Shown: in pieces, positions 1-9,703 of the stretch
Position numbering within the stretch: the stretch's first letter is position 1
How the letters are laid out: the number at the start of each line of letters is the position of its first letter
Assembly (NCBI GenBank): GCA_029204225.1
Contig: CM055111.1
Coordinates: forward strand, 9,495,000-9,558,999
Reading direction: 5' to 3'
Source: Diphasiastrum complanatum
Lineage: Eukaryota; Streptophyta; Lycopodiopsida; Lycopodiales; Lycopodiaceae
Length of the DNA: 64,000 nt
The notes under the pieces: generated by a model
Told to the model about the DNA's origin: nothing
Databases searched by the model: none
Seen by the model: the letters and a program-made list of their open reading frames with translations, nothing else
Made by a program: the position numbers and the translations under genes

Positions 1-967
1 ATGATTCTTCATACTTCTGAACGTATCCTTCGAGTTGGTCATGTAGATGTCTTCTTGTATGACTCCATTTAGATAAGTTGTTTGTACATCAAGTTGATGT
101 GCTTTGAGGTCGGTAGTTGCATCATAAGACGGAAGTGTTTGGATCAACGAATGTTTGACTATAGACTAAAGTCTCGTTGTAGTCGATGTTGGGAATCTAA
201 GTGAATCCTCATGCTACAATCTTGCCTTTCCTTCAATCAATTGCTCCATTGGAATTGTATTTGATCTTAGGATCCATTTGTAATCAATGATATTGCAACC
301 AATAGGAGCTTCGACTAGTGACCACATCTTGTTCTTGATTAGAGAGGAATACTCTCTATCCATAGCTTCTCTCCAAAGATCAGAGTCTGGCTGGCTGAGT
401 GCCTCTTCGACTGTCGTCGGTTCATGTATCAAGAGACATGAAAACTCAGAGTATACCTTGTGGGCTGTGTGCGCACTCAGCTTGATTTTCTGGGAGGATT
501 CAATGATGAACCAGTCCTGGTACTTGTTGCTAGGTAACAACACGTCTTCGTCTGATTTGTTGTCAAAAAGTGGGTCGACAATGGACATGCCTGAGCCAGA
601 GCTCGGACAGTCATGTCAATGACAGGTGATGAAGGTTCTCCTGGAGCAATATCCTTGTCTTTGATGTCAACAAATGATCCTCGATAAGAATGTATCCCGA
701 CTATACAAGATTTGCTGGGTATCAGGATCATATAGCTTGTATGTATTCTTAGATGAAGTATATCCAATCAAGATGGTCTTGAGACCTTGGAAGTCCAATT
801 TCTTCCTCGTGTCTTTGGGATCTGTGCATAGGCAACGCATCCCAACACTCTTACGTTCTTCACAGAAGGCTTAGAGCCTATCCATACCTCATGGGGTGTC
901 TTGCTGAGAGGGCCTTGTTCGAACATCTCTTCTAGATGTAAGCTACAGTGGAGATATAAGAACATTC
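1..967 (-). mobile_element. Ty1/copia fragment: integrase C-terminus and RT N-terminus
   Basis: Read on the minus strand, 965-768 encodes the copia integrase C-terminal segment (PHEVWIGSKPSVKNVRVLGC), and 588-214 encodes the start of the RVT_2 reverse transcriptase (EEALSQPDSDLWREAMDREY, then KNKMWSLVEAP and YKWILR). Positions 210-1 continue in RT (DLKAHQLDVQTTYLNG) with frame changes, and the element runs off the window edge. The order integrase then RT is that of Ty1/copia. Frames are broken, so this is a relic. Its 5' side stops at about 967, where a different sequence begins. The lineage resembles element A at 4.94-9.70 kb, but this piece keeps the integrase end that A lacks. Confidence 0.85.
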
Positions 968-982
968 ACAAGTCCATTCCAA

Positions 983-1050
983 TTTGCTTATGCAGTGGCT
1001 CATGATCTGAAAATCCATATTGTGGATGGGAAAACTCCATTGGTCCATTT
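983..1050 (+). mobile_element. Short orphan scrap of copia RT (B lineage)
   Basis: The plus strand reads [19 protein letters not shown]. This matches the RT segment of the B elements (for example [10 protein letters not shown] before the D-x-KT-x-FL box near 27.7 kb and 35.3 kb). It is only about 65 bp long and abuts the minus-strand copia fragment, so it is a rearrangement junction rather than a gene. Confidence 0.6.
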
Positions 1051-1330
1051 CTCTCCCTAACTATTCAAACCTGCAAAAGAGTGGGAACCATTCAAAATTG
1101 AGAGAAAACCAATTTGAATTTGAGATTGAGCGAATTTTGGTGGGAGTCCCATCTTTATTCACTAACTTGACATTTAGGCCCACACATTAAAAGTCTCGCA
1201 AATAGGTCTAAAGTCCTTTATTGACTTCCTGATTATCAAATAACGGTGTGATCATCGGGTTGGACTTACACACGTAGGGTGCCAAATCCCTCTCACTTAT
1301 TAGCTAGGGTTATGGTTGCCTTGGGATATG
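1051..1330. other. Unassigned non-coding stretch
   Basis: AT-rich sequence without a convincing reading frame. It lies directly upstream of a plus-strand copia gag, so it may include remains of that element's LTR or leader, but no TG...CA ends or primer-binding site could be identified. Confidence 0.3.
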
Positions 1331-2142
1331 CAAGCCCTCCAACAGAAAGCAATGGTAGGCTTACCTCAAGCAACTGTTCTACTTGGAAGGTGAGAATGGA
1401 GTTTTCTCCTTGAGATGAATGAGTTGATGAACATTGTTTTAGGAGTGGAAGAAAGGCCCTTGGCACAACAAGATCGAATGAGGTATGACAAGAGAGCTAA
1501 AAGAGCTCTACACATCATAAAGATGAATGTTACCAATGAGCTTCTCAAAGAAGTTGGTAAGTGCAATTTATCTAATGTGGCTTGGGAATCTTTGAATAAC
1601 TTTATGAATCCAAGTCTACATCAAGAGTACTTACTCTAGAAGGCAAATATTTCAAAGTATGCAAAAGAAGGAAGAGAGTTCTTATGCTTTTGTATTGAGA
1701 GTTAAAGCATTTATGAAGAGCTAGCATGCATTGATGAGAGCATTAAGGAGGTAGAACTTGTGCAAGTTATACTTAATGGATTTTTGATGATCATGCTATC
1801 TTGTTCAAAGCTTTGCTATTCAAAGAACTTTGCCAAGCATAGTGGATTTGCAAAACTTTGGGAAATGAGGAGTTTAGGCTTCAAGTAAGAGGTGGATCTA
1901 CATCAACATCTCAATATGAAGAGGAGGCTATGTTCATCAAGGGCAAATTCAAGGGAATAGTTAAAAGAAAATTGTCTAAAGGGCAAGATCAAGGTGAGAC
2001 CTCATCTTTTGGCAAGAAGAAAGATATATCGAAGCTAAAAGCTTCTATTGTGGAATCAAATGGCATTTTGCTGAATGAATGTTTGAAGAGGCAAAGAGAT
2101 GAAGGTAGCAAGCAAATCAAACTTTACTACTTTATGGATTAG
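1331..2142 (+). pseudogene. Copia element D gag (UBN2-type), decayed
   Basis: The frame starts near SNGRLTSSNCSTWKVRMEF (about 1345-1400), a typical copia gag start. It then runs through 1415-1639 (DELMNIVLGVEERP...KRALHIIKMNVTNELLKEVGK, then NVAWESLNNFM). This is the gag UBN2 region with an LTxxN-WKxxME start. After a stop near 1639 the homology goes on in shifted frames (YAFVLRVKAFM), and 1858-2142 gives a basic tail (KGKFKGIVKRKLSKG). No clean CX2CX4HX4C zinc knuckle is seen. Several stops make it a pseudogene. Copia-C gag at 34.18 kb has the same start motif, so C and D are related. Confidence 0.7.
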
Positions 2143-2194
2143 GATCTAGGTGTTTGTGATTCTCTTTTGATGTGTTCTTCATGTCCAATATCAA

Positions 2195-2570
2195 GTAAAA
2201 AGTGACAAAGATTCATGGTGGATTGATAGTGGAGCTAGTTCACACATGACTAGTCACGAGAGTTCTTTACTTCTTTGATCACTTTGATGGAAGCCAAGAA
2301 AGTTGATTCACATGGCCAATGGTGGTGAGTGTAATGATTGAAGGTATTGGTTCAATTCCTATTTGTCTTCTCTACTAATAGGAAAGCAGACTTGATGGTG
2401 GTGTTCTTTACATTCCTTCTCTTTCAAAGAATTTGCTAAGTGTTGGTCAAATGATAGAGAAAGGACTCATGGTGAATTTTGGATTGATTCATTACAAAGG
2501 AAGAAAAATTAGTTGCTAGGGGCAATGGACAAGGTAGACTTTTCAAGCTTGATGCTTTTGTTATGGCAAA
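2195..2570 (+). pseudogene. Copia element D protease region, decayed
   Basis: Just after gag, the sequence around 2210-2260 reads, with frame changes, DSWWIDSGASSHMTSHESS. This is the copia aspartic protease active-site motif (DSGA). Positions 2400-2560 read LYIPSLSKNLLSVGQMIEKG and end with GQGRLFKLD, the usual end of the protease before GAG-pre-integrase. Order and spacing match a Ty1/copia polyprotein, but no single frame is open. Confidence 0.65.
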
Positions 2571-3490
2571 AAAAAAAGGAATGGAATGGAAAAAGAGATT
2601 TGGTCCTAACTTGCCAAAGTTCTCTTTTAGCATCAATAAGATTGTGGATCTTATAGCAAAGTCTAGCAAGCTTCCTTATGCTAGATCTAGGTCAAGAGCT
2701 AATATGCTTCTTGGAGATGTTCATCTTTGTGCTAACTTGGCTAGCTATGAGGATAATGATGGTTCTTCAATGGTTTTTCATGGCAAGTGCAAGCCATGCA
2801 AAACGGTAGGAAAGAGCTAACTTCAACAATGGAGGTGATGAAGGTTCTTCCTTGGAAAAGGTCCTTGCTAATGATTTCTTTGATCATATGGAAAAAAATG
2901 TTGCTAGGTGCATACATGAAGTAGGAGGTTTGTTATGATTCCAAGAAAGTCATTTATGCAACAAGTGGTGTCACGTGTCTTCATAAAGAGAGTAGATTAA
3001 ATGGTGCTATCATGAGACTTGGTGAGGGAGATAGTCACAAGTCAAGAAGAAGAGAAGATGTGAAGTATGTGAAGGGATGTCATTGTGAATGATAGTGAGG
3101 ACGAGTCATTATCATATGAGTCATTTACGTAAATCATTGAGTGGAAGTCCTTGTTTGAAAAAAGAGAGTACTTCAATCATCCTTATGTTGAAGACTAATG
3201 ATTTTTTTCATGGCTCTAATGTTTTTGAGGTTTCTACTTCTTATGAGGCAATCATTAATGAGGAAGTCTCTGTGAAGGAAAGGGGAAATGGAAGATTGGT
3301 TCTTGGATGATCCAAGACATGGATCTCACATGTCTTCATCAACTCAAAGGATTCTATGATTATGAATTGATCACTCATGATCAAGATGGCAAAAAACTTG
3401 GTTGGAGAAGACTACATGGAGCAAATCAAGAGGCAATTTTTTCAGGCAAGGGAGATCTCATTGGGGAGCCCTATTGTTCTAGTTCAGTTC
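2571..3490 (+). other. Weakly open region downstream of copia D; origin unclear
   Basis: Short plus-strand frames (2563-2820, 3089-3310, 3307-3495) follow the D protease. Pieces such as ISHVFINSKD-like and KKLGWRRLHGANQEAI cannot be matched to copia integrase or RT by eye. It may be decayed internal sequence of D or a separate repeat. No gene is called. Confidence 0.25.
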
Positions 3491-3499
3491 TTTAGAGTT

Positions 3500-3904
3500 C
3501 ATTTAGAGTTTTGCTATTAGTACTTACCACTTATGAATGGAAGTGCAACTCAAACAGAGATATCAGTTGCTCAAAGATAGCTTCAAGTATGCGGTTTCTA
3601 TCCGTAATTTATTGTGTTCAGTATTATGTCAGAATGTATGCATCTCTATGATTGTTTTTGTAGTTGATAAACTCATATTGCTTTTGTCTGATAATTCCAT
3701 ACTTAGTTTGGCTAAGATAATCACTATAATACTAACGATTTCAAAGTTAGTTACTATAAGATTGAACGTGATGCTTTTTTTATTATGTTTTGTTCAATGT
3801 TGATAGGCGTAGTCATGCATTAGGAAAGCAAGTTCCATTTTGCAGCGTTCGATAAGTCGTTTATTGCCTTGTGACTTATCGTTATTGCATTATCACCTCT
3901 TACA
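3500..3904 (+). repeat. Putative 5' LTR (3' part) of copia element E
   Basis: The sequence ends in TTACA at 3904, three bases before a plus-strand primer-binding site (3908-3919). That position and the CA end are as expected for a 5' LTR. No second LTR copy exists in the window, because E is cut off at about 4935, so the left boundary is not defined. Confidence 0.4.
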
Positions 3905-3907
3905 AAA

Positions 3908-3919
3908 TGGTATCAAAGC
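3908..3919 (+). promoter_or_regulatory. Primer-binding site of copia element E
   Basis: TGGTATCAAAGC differs by one base from TGGTATCAGAGC, the usual plant copia site complementary to initiator methionine tRNA. A second exact TGGTATCAGAGC lies about 23 bp downstream (near 3931-3942), so the site is locally duplicated. Confidence 0.65.
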
Positions 3920-4140
3920 TTGGAAGCTTGGTATCAGAGCATAACTTTATGATATCAAAGCGATCTGTTATATCAGACCTCTAGTACTTGATATCTTTCA
4001 CGATATTATATTGATATCATAGTATCATATTCTTCAATTTGTGGTATAATTTTAGTATCAGATAGTTGATTTCCAATTGTAATGCAACATGATATCTCTC
4101 TCTTAACATCATCGATATATCGACAGACTAAAGTTTCAGA

Positions 4141-4935
4141 TGGATTCTCAAAGTAAAGTTGGTCTTATCGCAAACAAGCTAAATGGATCCAATTACTACT
4201 TGTGGAAATTTAAGATGAAGACCATGCTAATAACCAATGAGTTGTGGGATGTTGTCACAAGTATCGAAGTGAACCCTGAAGACAACACATAAGACTCAAA
4301 TGGAAGTTGAAGGATGGTAAAGCTTTTGCGCTTATTATTCTCAATATATCAGACACTCAGATTGGTCACATATCTAAAGCTAGAACTTTGAAAGAAGTAT
4401 GAGACATCCTGAGCTCACTATATGATGTGAAGGATGTAACTTCTAAGTTATATCTATGAAGAAAATTCTTCACTCTCAAGATGTCGAAGGTGAAGGTACT
4501 GTGAGATTGAAATTCCAACATGATCAATTCAAACTACTATTAACTATTTTTTATGATTCTAAACTTTCTACAAATCTGCTATCCGTAAGTAGAATCACTA
4601 ATTTAGGTCATAAGGTAGAGTTTGAGTTTGATCAATGCCGAATTATACGATAGGACAAGTAAAGTCTTTGCACTTGGCAAGAGGCATGGAAGCTTATCTA
4701 GATTGGCACATTGTTATTTTGATACTAGTCAAGCCTTGAAAAACCTCTAATTCTTGTCAATAAAGCATTGCTATGGCATCATCGATTAGTGATATACTTG
4801 AATCATACATCTGTTTCATACATGTCTAAATGATCCCTAGCACTTGATCTTGACTATCTAGCCGATATAAAGTCGACCTTCCCTGTCTGTCATAGCTGCA
4901 TCCTTGGAAATAAGACTAGGATTCCCTTTTAGATT
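4141..4935 (+). pseudogene. Copia element E: gag fused by deletion to protease, then GAG-pre-integrase
   Basis: The start at 4141 (MDSQSKVGLIANKLNGSNYY, then LWKFKMKTMLITNELWDVV) is a normal copia gag start. It proceeds to SLYDVKDVTSKLYL and FFTLKM at about 4480. There it jumps to protease sequence (GEGTVRLKF, SKLSTNLLSVSRITNLGHK) with no zinc knuckle or DSGA motif, so the middle is deleted. Positions 4770-4925 give LWHHRLV...NHTS and CHSCILGNKTRIPF, the GAG-pre-integrase domain. The element then stops where the LTR of element A begins. Gag is close to that of A. Confidence 0.75.
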
Positions 4936-5664
4936 CAGCAGAAGTGATGAGCAGATGGTGTAGTGTGTGTGTGTGGTCGAAAGTGCAACAGTTACCAGCT
5001 AGAATTCAAGATGAATCGAATATTACAATGTGTAATTGAACACCAACAATGGACAAAACTTGCACTCTGATAATTGTTTTAAAACACGTGAGTACAAGAG
5101 CTTGAAGCTGGCACAAATCAATAGGCGCAAAAATGACTTCAGTTGAGTTTTTGATGAATCAAAACTTGAATATTAGAAGAAGTTTTCATGAAGTTTCTAG
5201 GATAATATCTTACAGAAATCTACAACTACCTTCTGCTGCAGCTATTACAACCACCTCATTACAGTTAATGCATGTACAAGTGGGCGGACTGTCAACACGA
5301 AGTCGTTGGGTTAGATCGACAGTATGAAAATTTACAAAGACTCGAGAAAATATACACAGACTCAAAAAACTGTAAATTTTTTGAGTCGATCCCATGTCGA
5401 AAAATTTTGAATTTTGGGTATCAAAAAAATCTCGGATTTTTTAAGTCGATACGATATCGGAAAATTCACTTTTGGATGTTGAAAAATCTCAGATTTTTTG
5501 AGTCAATACAATATCATAAAATTTTGAAAAATGCGAGTCGAGTTTCTGCTATAACAATTTTTTGAGCCTTCCTTTTTTGTGGGTGTTTTTAAGATAGATA
5601 TGAAACAAGGTTTTCTAGAATGCTCATTACTGATGGAATTAGGCTTGAGCATGAGGTTTCAACA
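4935..5664 (-). repeat. 3' LTR of copia element A
   Basis: Shares long stretches with 8934-9703, for example TGCATGTACAAGTGGGCGGA. On the minus strand it starts TGTTGAAACC after the polypurine tract. About 30 bp of its far end, present in the other LTR (8902-8934), are missing or altered here, so its left end is truncated or eroded. Confidence 0.8.
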
Positions 5665-5673
5665 CTCCTCCTT
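5665..5673 (-). promoter_or_regulatory. Polypurine tract of copia element A
   Basis: Minus strand AAGGAGGAG directly precedes the TGTTG start of the 3' LTR, the usual place for plus-strand DNA priming in copia elements. Confidence 0.65.
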
Positions 5674-5835
5674 AATGTGAAATCCTGAAAATTTTCGATC
5701 TTCAGATTTAGTAGGTCGTTAAATCTGAGATGACACTCCTTTGTTAGAGCCTGAAGTAATCTGCTATCTGTAATTCTGTCCTATAGTAAACCAAAGAAAT
5801 TTTTTTGCTTTGCACTTTCTCTCTAGATAGTGATA

Positions 5836-6332
5836 TCAGATTTCGATATGCTTACTTCGAGAGTGAAATCTCAGATGCAGAGATAGGGCAATGGCATGTT
5901 GATTGTCACAGTAGAGAGTCGTTGATGTGACTAGATAATTTCGATATCTGCAAGCAGGTTCCTCAGTCGAATTGCCATCATTGGTGGCATTTGTGACAGC
6001 TACGTATTCCGATTCAGTGGAGGATAATGCTACTGAGATCTGTTTTCGGCTGTTCCATGAAATTGGGCCTTGATTGAACGGGAACACAAATTCAGAGGTC
6101 AATTTTCTGTGTGTCAATATCTCCAGCCCAATCTGCATCTGTGTAGCCCTCTAAAATGTTGGCAGATTGGCTGTCTCCATAGCAAATACTGAGGTGTTTT
6201 GTAGCTTGGACATACTTTATGACTTTCATGAGAGCCTTCCAATAAACTGGACCTAGATTTGAAAGAAATTGGCTGAGGAGAGTTGACTGAGTAAGCAAGG
6301 TTGGGTCGAGTATAGAGTATAGCATACATCAA
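5836..6332 (-). pseudogene. Copia A RNase H domain
   Basis: Overlapping minus frames give MMYAILYTRPNLAY (6332), YTDADWAGDID and NSRKQISVALSSTESEYVAV (about 6075-6010), then YCDNQHAIAL and SRSKHIEI (5890-5840). These are the copia RNase H blocks in the correct order. At least two frameshifts are present. Confidence 0.85.
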
Positions 6333-7277
6333 TGAACCGATTATGGAGTGAATTGGATACTGCTTTTCTCTTTCTCTGACTTAGATTTAGGGACATTGCT
6401 CCTTTGATAGCTTCAAACCAGGGTCGAGTGGGAAGTGGCTCAGTTTGCACTCGGCCATTCCATATTTCTTCAACACATTGGTGAGGTATCTCTGTTGGCT
6501 GATGAAAATCTGCCTGTTGGGTCAAATTTGAAAATTTTGAATTCCGAGACAGGAGTGAGCATGACGACATCTGTCATCTTGTATTCCTTTGTAACAAGCA
6601 TTTGGCATCCTTCAACAAAGTTAAATTGCTAGTAAATAGTAACGTATCATCAACATAAAGAGCGATGATTATGAAGGAATCCGATACAGACTTAAAATAA
6701 ACATTTGAGTCTGTCGAGTTTGGAATGAAATCATTCTCAATTAGAAATGTATTTATTTTTGAAACTAGGCTGTTGGAGACTGTCTCAAACCATACAAAGC
6801 TTTGTGAATCTTACACACTAGGTGCTCCTCACCCTTTAGCTCATATCCTTCTGGCTGAGACATGTAGATCTCCTCTTCAATGGTGCCATTAAGAAATGCA
6901 GTTTGGACATCCATTTGGTGAACTTTGAGGTCGGTTGCAGCTCCATAGGAAAGAAGTAAACGAATTGCAACATGTTTTACCACAGGACAGAAGGTTTCTG
7001 AAAAATCCAGATCTGGAATCTAGGAGAAGCCTTTGGCTACCAATCTGGCCTTGTATCAATATATTTTCCCTTCAGTATCATACTTCATTTTGAACACCCA
7101 CTTGCATGGGATCAGATTTTGATCCTTTGGCAACTTAGTTACAGTCCACATTTGATTCTCAACTAGAGGATTGAATTCTACATCCATGGCTACTTTCCAC
7201 TGGTTAGCATTAGGTGTTGACATTGCCTCATGAACTGTGTTTTGTTCCTGCACAAAATAGTAGGCTGAATCATCCAT
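6333..7277 (-). pseudogene. Copia A reverse transcriptase
   Basis: From 7277: QEQNTVHEAMSTPNANQWKV, NPLVENQMWTVTKLP and PCKWVFKMKYDTEGKIY, the RT start. From 6983: LKVHQMDVQTAFLNGTIEEE, which includes the first catalytic-site Asp, then KALYGLRQSP. Near 6670-6610 the minus strand encodes the YVDD-type segment (LYVDDTLLF). Frames break near 7050, 6765 and 6570, so no active enzyme is made. Confidence 0.85.
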
Positions 7278-7442
7278 GAATCGAGATGGAGGCTATCTGG
7301 ATCGACTCGATTTTTGGATTGAAGTTCGATGCTTTGATGTTGTTCAATATATTGAGGTTCTGACTCGTTTTTTCGAGTTAGTATCGATTTTCTAATTTTT
7401 GATCCCTGAGCATGGCTTGATTACTTGTAGAATTACAGTGGC

Positions 7443-7751
7443 CTAATTTGTAAAGGTAGCCACATCTTCTACCATAAGCAAGACTTTCCTAGATTTGTTA
7501 AGAATAGTGCAGCCCTTTGTATCAAATTCGACTCTACGACCAGAATCAGTGATTTTGCTTATAGAAAGCAGATTCTCTGTAAGATTCAGAATATACAGAA
7601 CATTGGACAACAACTGAACAACACCTCTCTGAAATTCGACCATGACTATCCCTTCACCTTCAATGGAATGTGTTGAGTTGTCTCCAAGCTGCACAACTCT
7701 AGAATGGGCGAAAGGTTTGTAGTTTTGGAACCAAACCCGATGAAGGGTCAT
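7443..7751 (-). pseudogene. Copia A protease, C-terminal part
   Basis: The minus frame reads VVQLGDNSTHSIEGEGIVMV, LYILNLTENLLSISKITDSG and GCTILNKSRKVLL, the block after the DSGA motif. The active-site segment lies just upstream in another frame (LDSGATQDMT near 7775-7750). Downstream there is no GAG-pre-integrase or integrase; RT follows after about 165 bp. Confidence 0.8.
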
Positions 7752-7904
7752 GTCCTGAGTTGCTCCAGAGTCCAGGTACTAGAAATTGATATCCTGTAAC
7801 TTTTTGGCCTTGGTCATAAGGCAGCTTCATCATCCTCTTCATGCTGGATTGAGTCACTGGTTGAGGCAACATTTGCTTGTTGTTGGGACTGCTTCTTCTT
7901 TTCA

Positions 7905-8755
7905 TTCTTGCACTTGAGTGTTCTGTAGTCCTTAATGAGATGACCAGTCCTCTTACAGTACTTGCAGAAGATTTTCTACATTGGCTGGGATGATGAAGGA
8001 AAATTTGAACTCAACCTTGAGTTAAAATTCGATCATGAGCCAAAGTTCGACCTAGAGCCAAAATTTGATCTTGTGGCTGCATGTTGCTCTTTTTTCCTAA
8101 ATAATCATATTTTGTAGGTTTATTTGACTTGAACTTCTAATTTCTCTTTGTGTAAAGAGCCTGAGGATCAAATCCTGAGCCTAAGGAGGAAACATTTATT
8201 CTTATCTCCTCTTGTAGCAACATTGAAATAACTCTTGATAGAGTAAGTTGTTGCTGGGTCAAAATGGCCATGACCCAAGTTTCATAAGCTTCAGGGAGAC
8301 TCGATAAAAGAGTCATTACTGCATCTGAATCCTCAATGTTCAATCCTGTTATAGTCATCTACTCCATAAGATTTTTGAAGGTATTAAGATGGCTGGAAAT
8401 AGTATCTACATCAGACATCCTCAATGTGAAGAACTTCTTCCTCAGATGGAGCTTGGATGTGACATCTCTGATGTCATAAAGTGTTGTTAGGATGTCCCAG
8501 GCATCCTTGGTTGTCTGAGTAGATCGAATGTGACTAATGTGGGAGTCTTTGATATTAAGTGTGATTAAGTCAAAAGCCTTGCCATCTCGTTGCCTCCATT
8601 TGGTGATGCTAGCTACATCTCCCTTTGGTTTGACTTCAGTACCATCAACTATGTCCCATAGTTCTTTGGCTATTAACACTACTCTCATCTTGAACAGAGA
8701 TGGTAGTTCTTTGCATCGAGCTTTTCAATCAGAGAAGAACTTGAACTCGAATCCA
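7905..8755 (-). pseudogene. Copia A gag with zinc knuckle
   Basis: Gag starts at 8755 (MDSSSSSSLIEKLDAKNY), shifts frame near 8690, and continues in 8688-8359 (LIAKELWDIVDGTEVKPKGD; AWDILTTLYDIRDVTSKLHL; FFTLRMSDVDTISSHL) and 8358-8137 (LLSSLPEAYETWV). Near 7975-7930 the frame gives CKYCKRTGHLIKDY, a CX2CX4HX4 zinc knuckle whose last Cys is Tyr. This is the UBN2 gag family of Ty1/copia, nucleocapsid at the end. Confidence 0.85.
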
Positions 8756-8889
8756 TTTTGGTATTGTGCAAAATATCATTGGTAGAAACAACAATAAAGT
8801 GAAACTGTTGGCTGCGCACTTGTTGAGATGAAGTCTTGGTAGAAACAAGACTGAATCCACAATGAAAAATACAGATTACTGAGCCACCC

Positions 8890-8901
8890 GTTCTGATACC
8901 A
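8890..8901 (-). promoter_or_regulatory. Primer-binding site of copia element A
   Basis: The minus strand reads TGGTATCAGAAC, one or two changes from the initiator-Met tRNA site, directly next to the TGTCAT/ATGACA end of the LTR at 8902. Confidence 0.75.
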
Positions 8902-9703
8902 TGTCATAATCAGAGAAAAATCGATATTTTAGTGGAAGTGATGAGTAGGTGGTGTAGTGTGTTTGTATTTCAGAAGTGCAACAATTACCAGCTAGAATTC
9001 AAGATTAATCAAATATTACAATGCATAATTGAACAACAACTATGGACAAAACTTGCACTCTGATAATCGTTAAAAAAATGTGAGTAGAAGAGCTTGAAGC
9101 TGGCGCAAATCAGTAGGTGAAAAAATGGCTTCAACTGAGTTTTTGATGAATCAAAACTCAAATAATCAAAAGAAATTTTTTGATGAAGATTCTAGGGTTG
9201 ATATTCTACAAAATAACTACAACTACCTTTTGTTGCAGTTACTACAACCACCTCATTACAGTTAATGCATGTACAAGTGGGCGGACTGTCAATGCGAAGT
9301 CGTTGGGTCGGATTTTAGACCACAGTATCGAAATTTACAAAGACTCGAGAAAATATACAAAGACTCAAAAAATATACACTGACTCAAAAAATTACAATGA
9401 CTCAAAAAATTAAGAATTTTCAGAGTCGATCCCATAACAAAAAATTCTGATTTTTGGGTATCGAAAAAATCTCAAATTTCTCGAGTCAATACAGTTTCAA
9501 AAAATTCTAACTTTTGAATATCGAAAAATCTCGAATTTTTTGAGTCGATACAGTATCAAAAAATTATGCAAAAAGTGAGTCGAGTTTCTGCTACAATAAT
9601 TTTTTGAGCCTTCCTTCTTTTGTGGCTTTTTCTAAGATAGATATGAACATGATTTTCTAGGATGCTCATTACCTGATGGAATTGGGCTTGAGCATGAATT
9701 CCA
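8902..9703 (-). repeat. 5' LTR of copia element A
   Basis: About 800 bp, bounded by ATGACA (minus-strand 3' end) at the primer-binding site and TGGAATTC (minus-strand start) at 9703. It aligns with 4935-5664 almost end to end. It contains runs of CTCGA/AAAAAT motifs near 9340-9560 that form a loose internal repeat. Confidence 0.8.

Larger units (their letters stand above)
4935..9703 (-). mobile_element. Copia element A, two LTRs, integrase deleted
   Basis: A minus-strand LTR retrotransposon of about 4.8 kb. The 5' LTR is on the right (8902-9703), followed by a primer-binding site (8901-8890), gag, zinc knuckle, protease, RT and RNase H, then a polypurine tract and the 3' LTR on the left (about 4935-5664). 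Protease ends near 7443 and RT begins near 7277, so the roughly 1 kb of integrase is missing. The two LTRs are clearly alike but differ at many positions, so the insertion is not recent. All coding parts have frame breaks. It interrupts element E on its left side. Confidence 0.85.
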
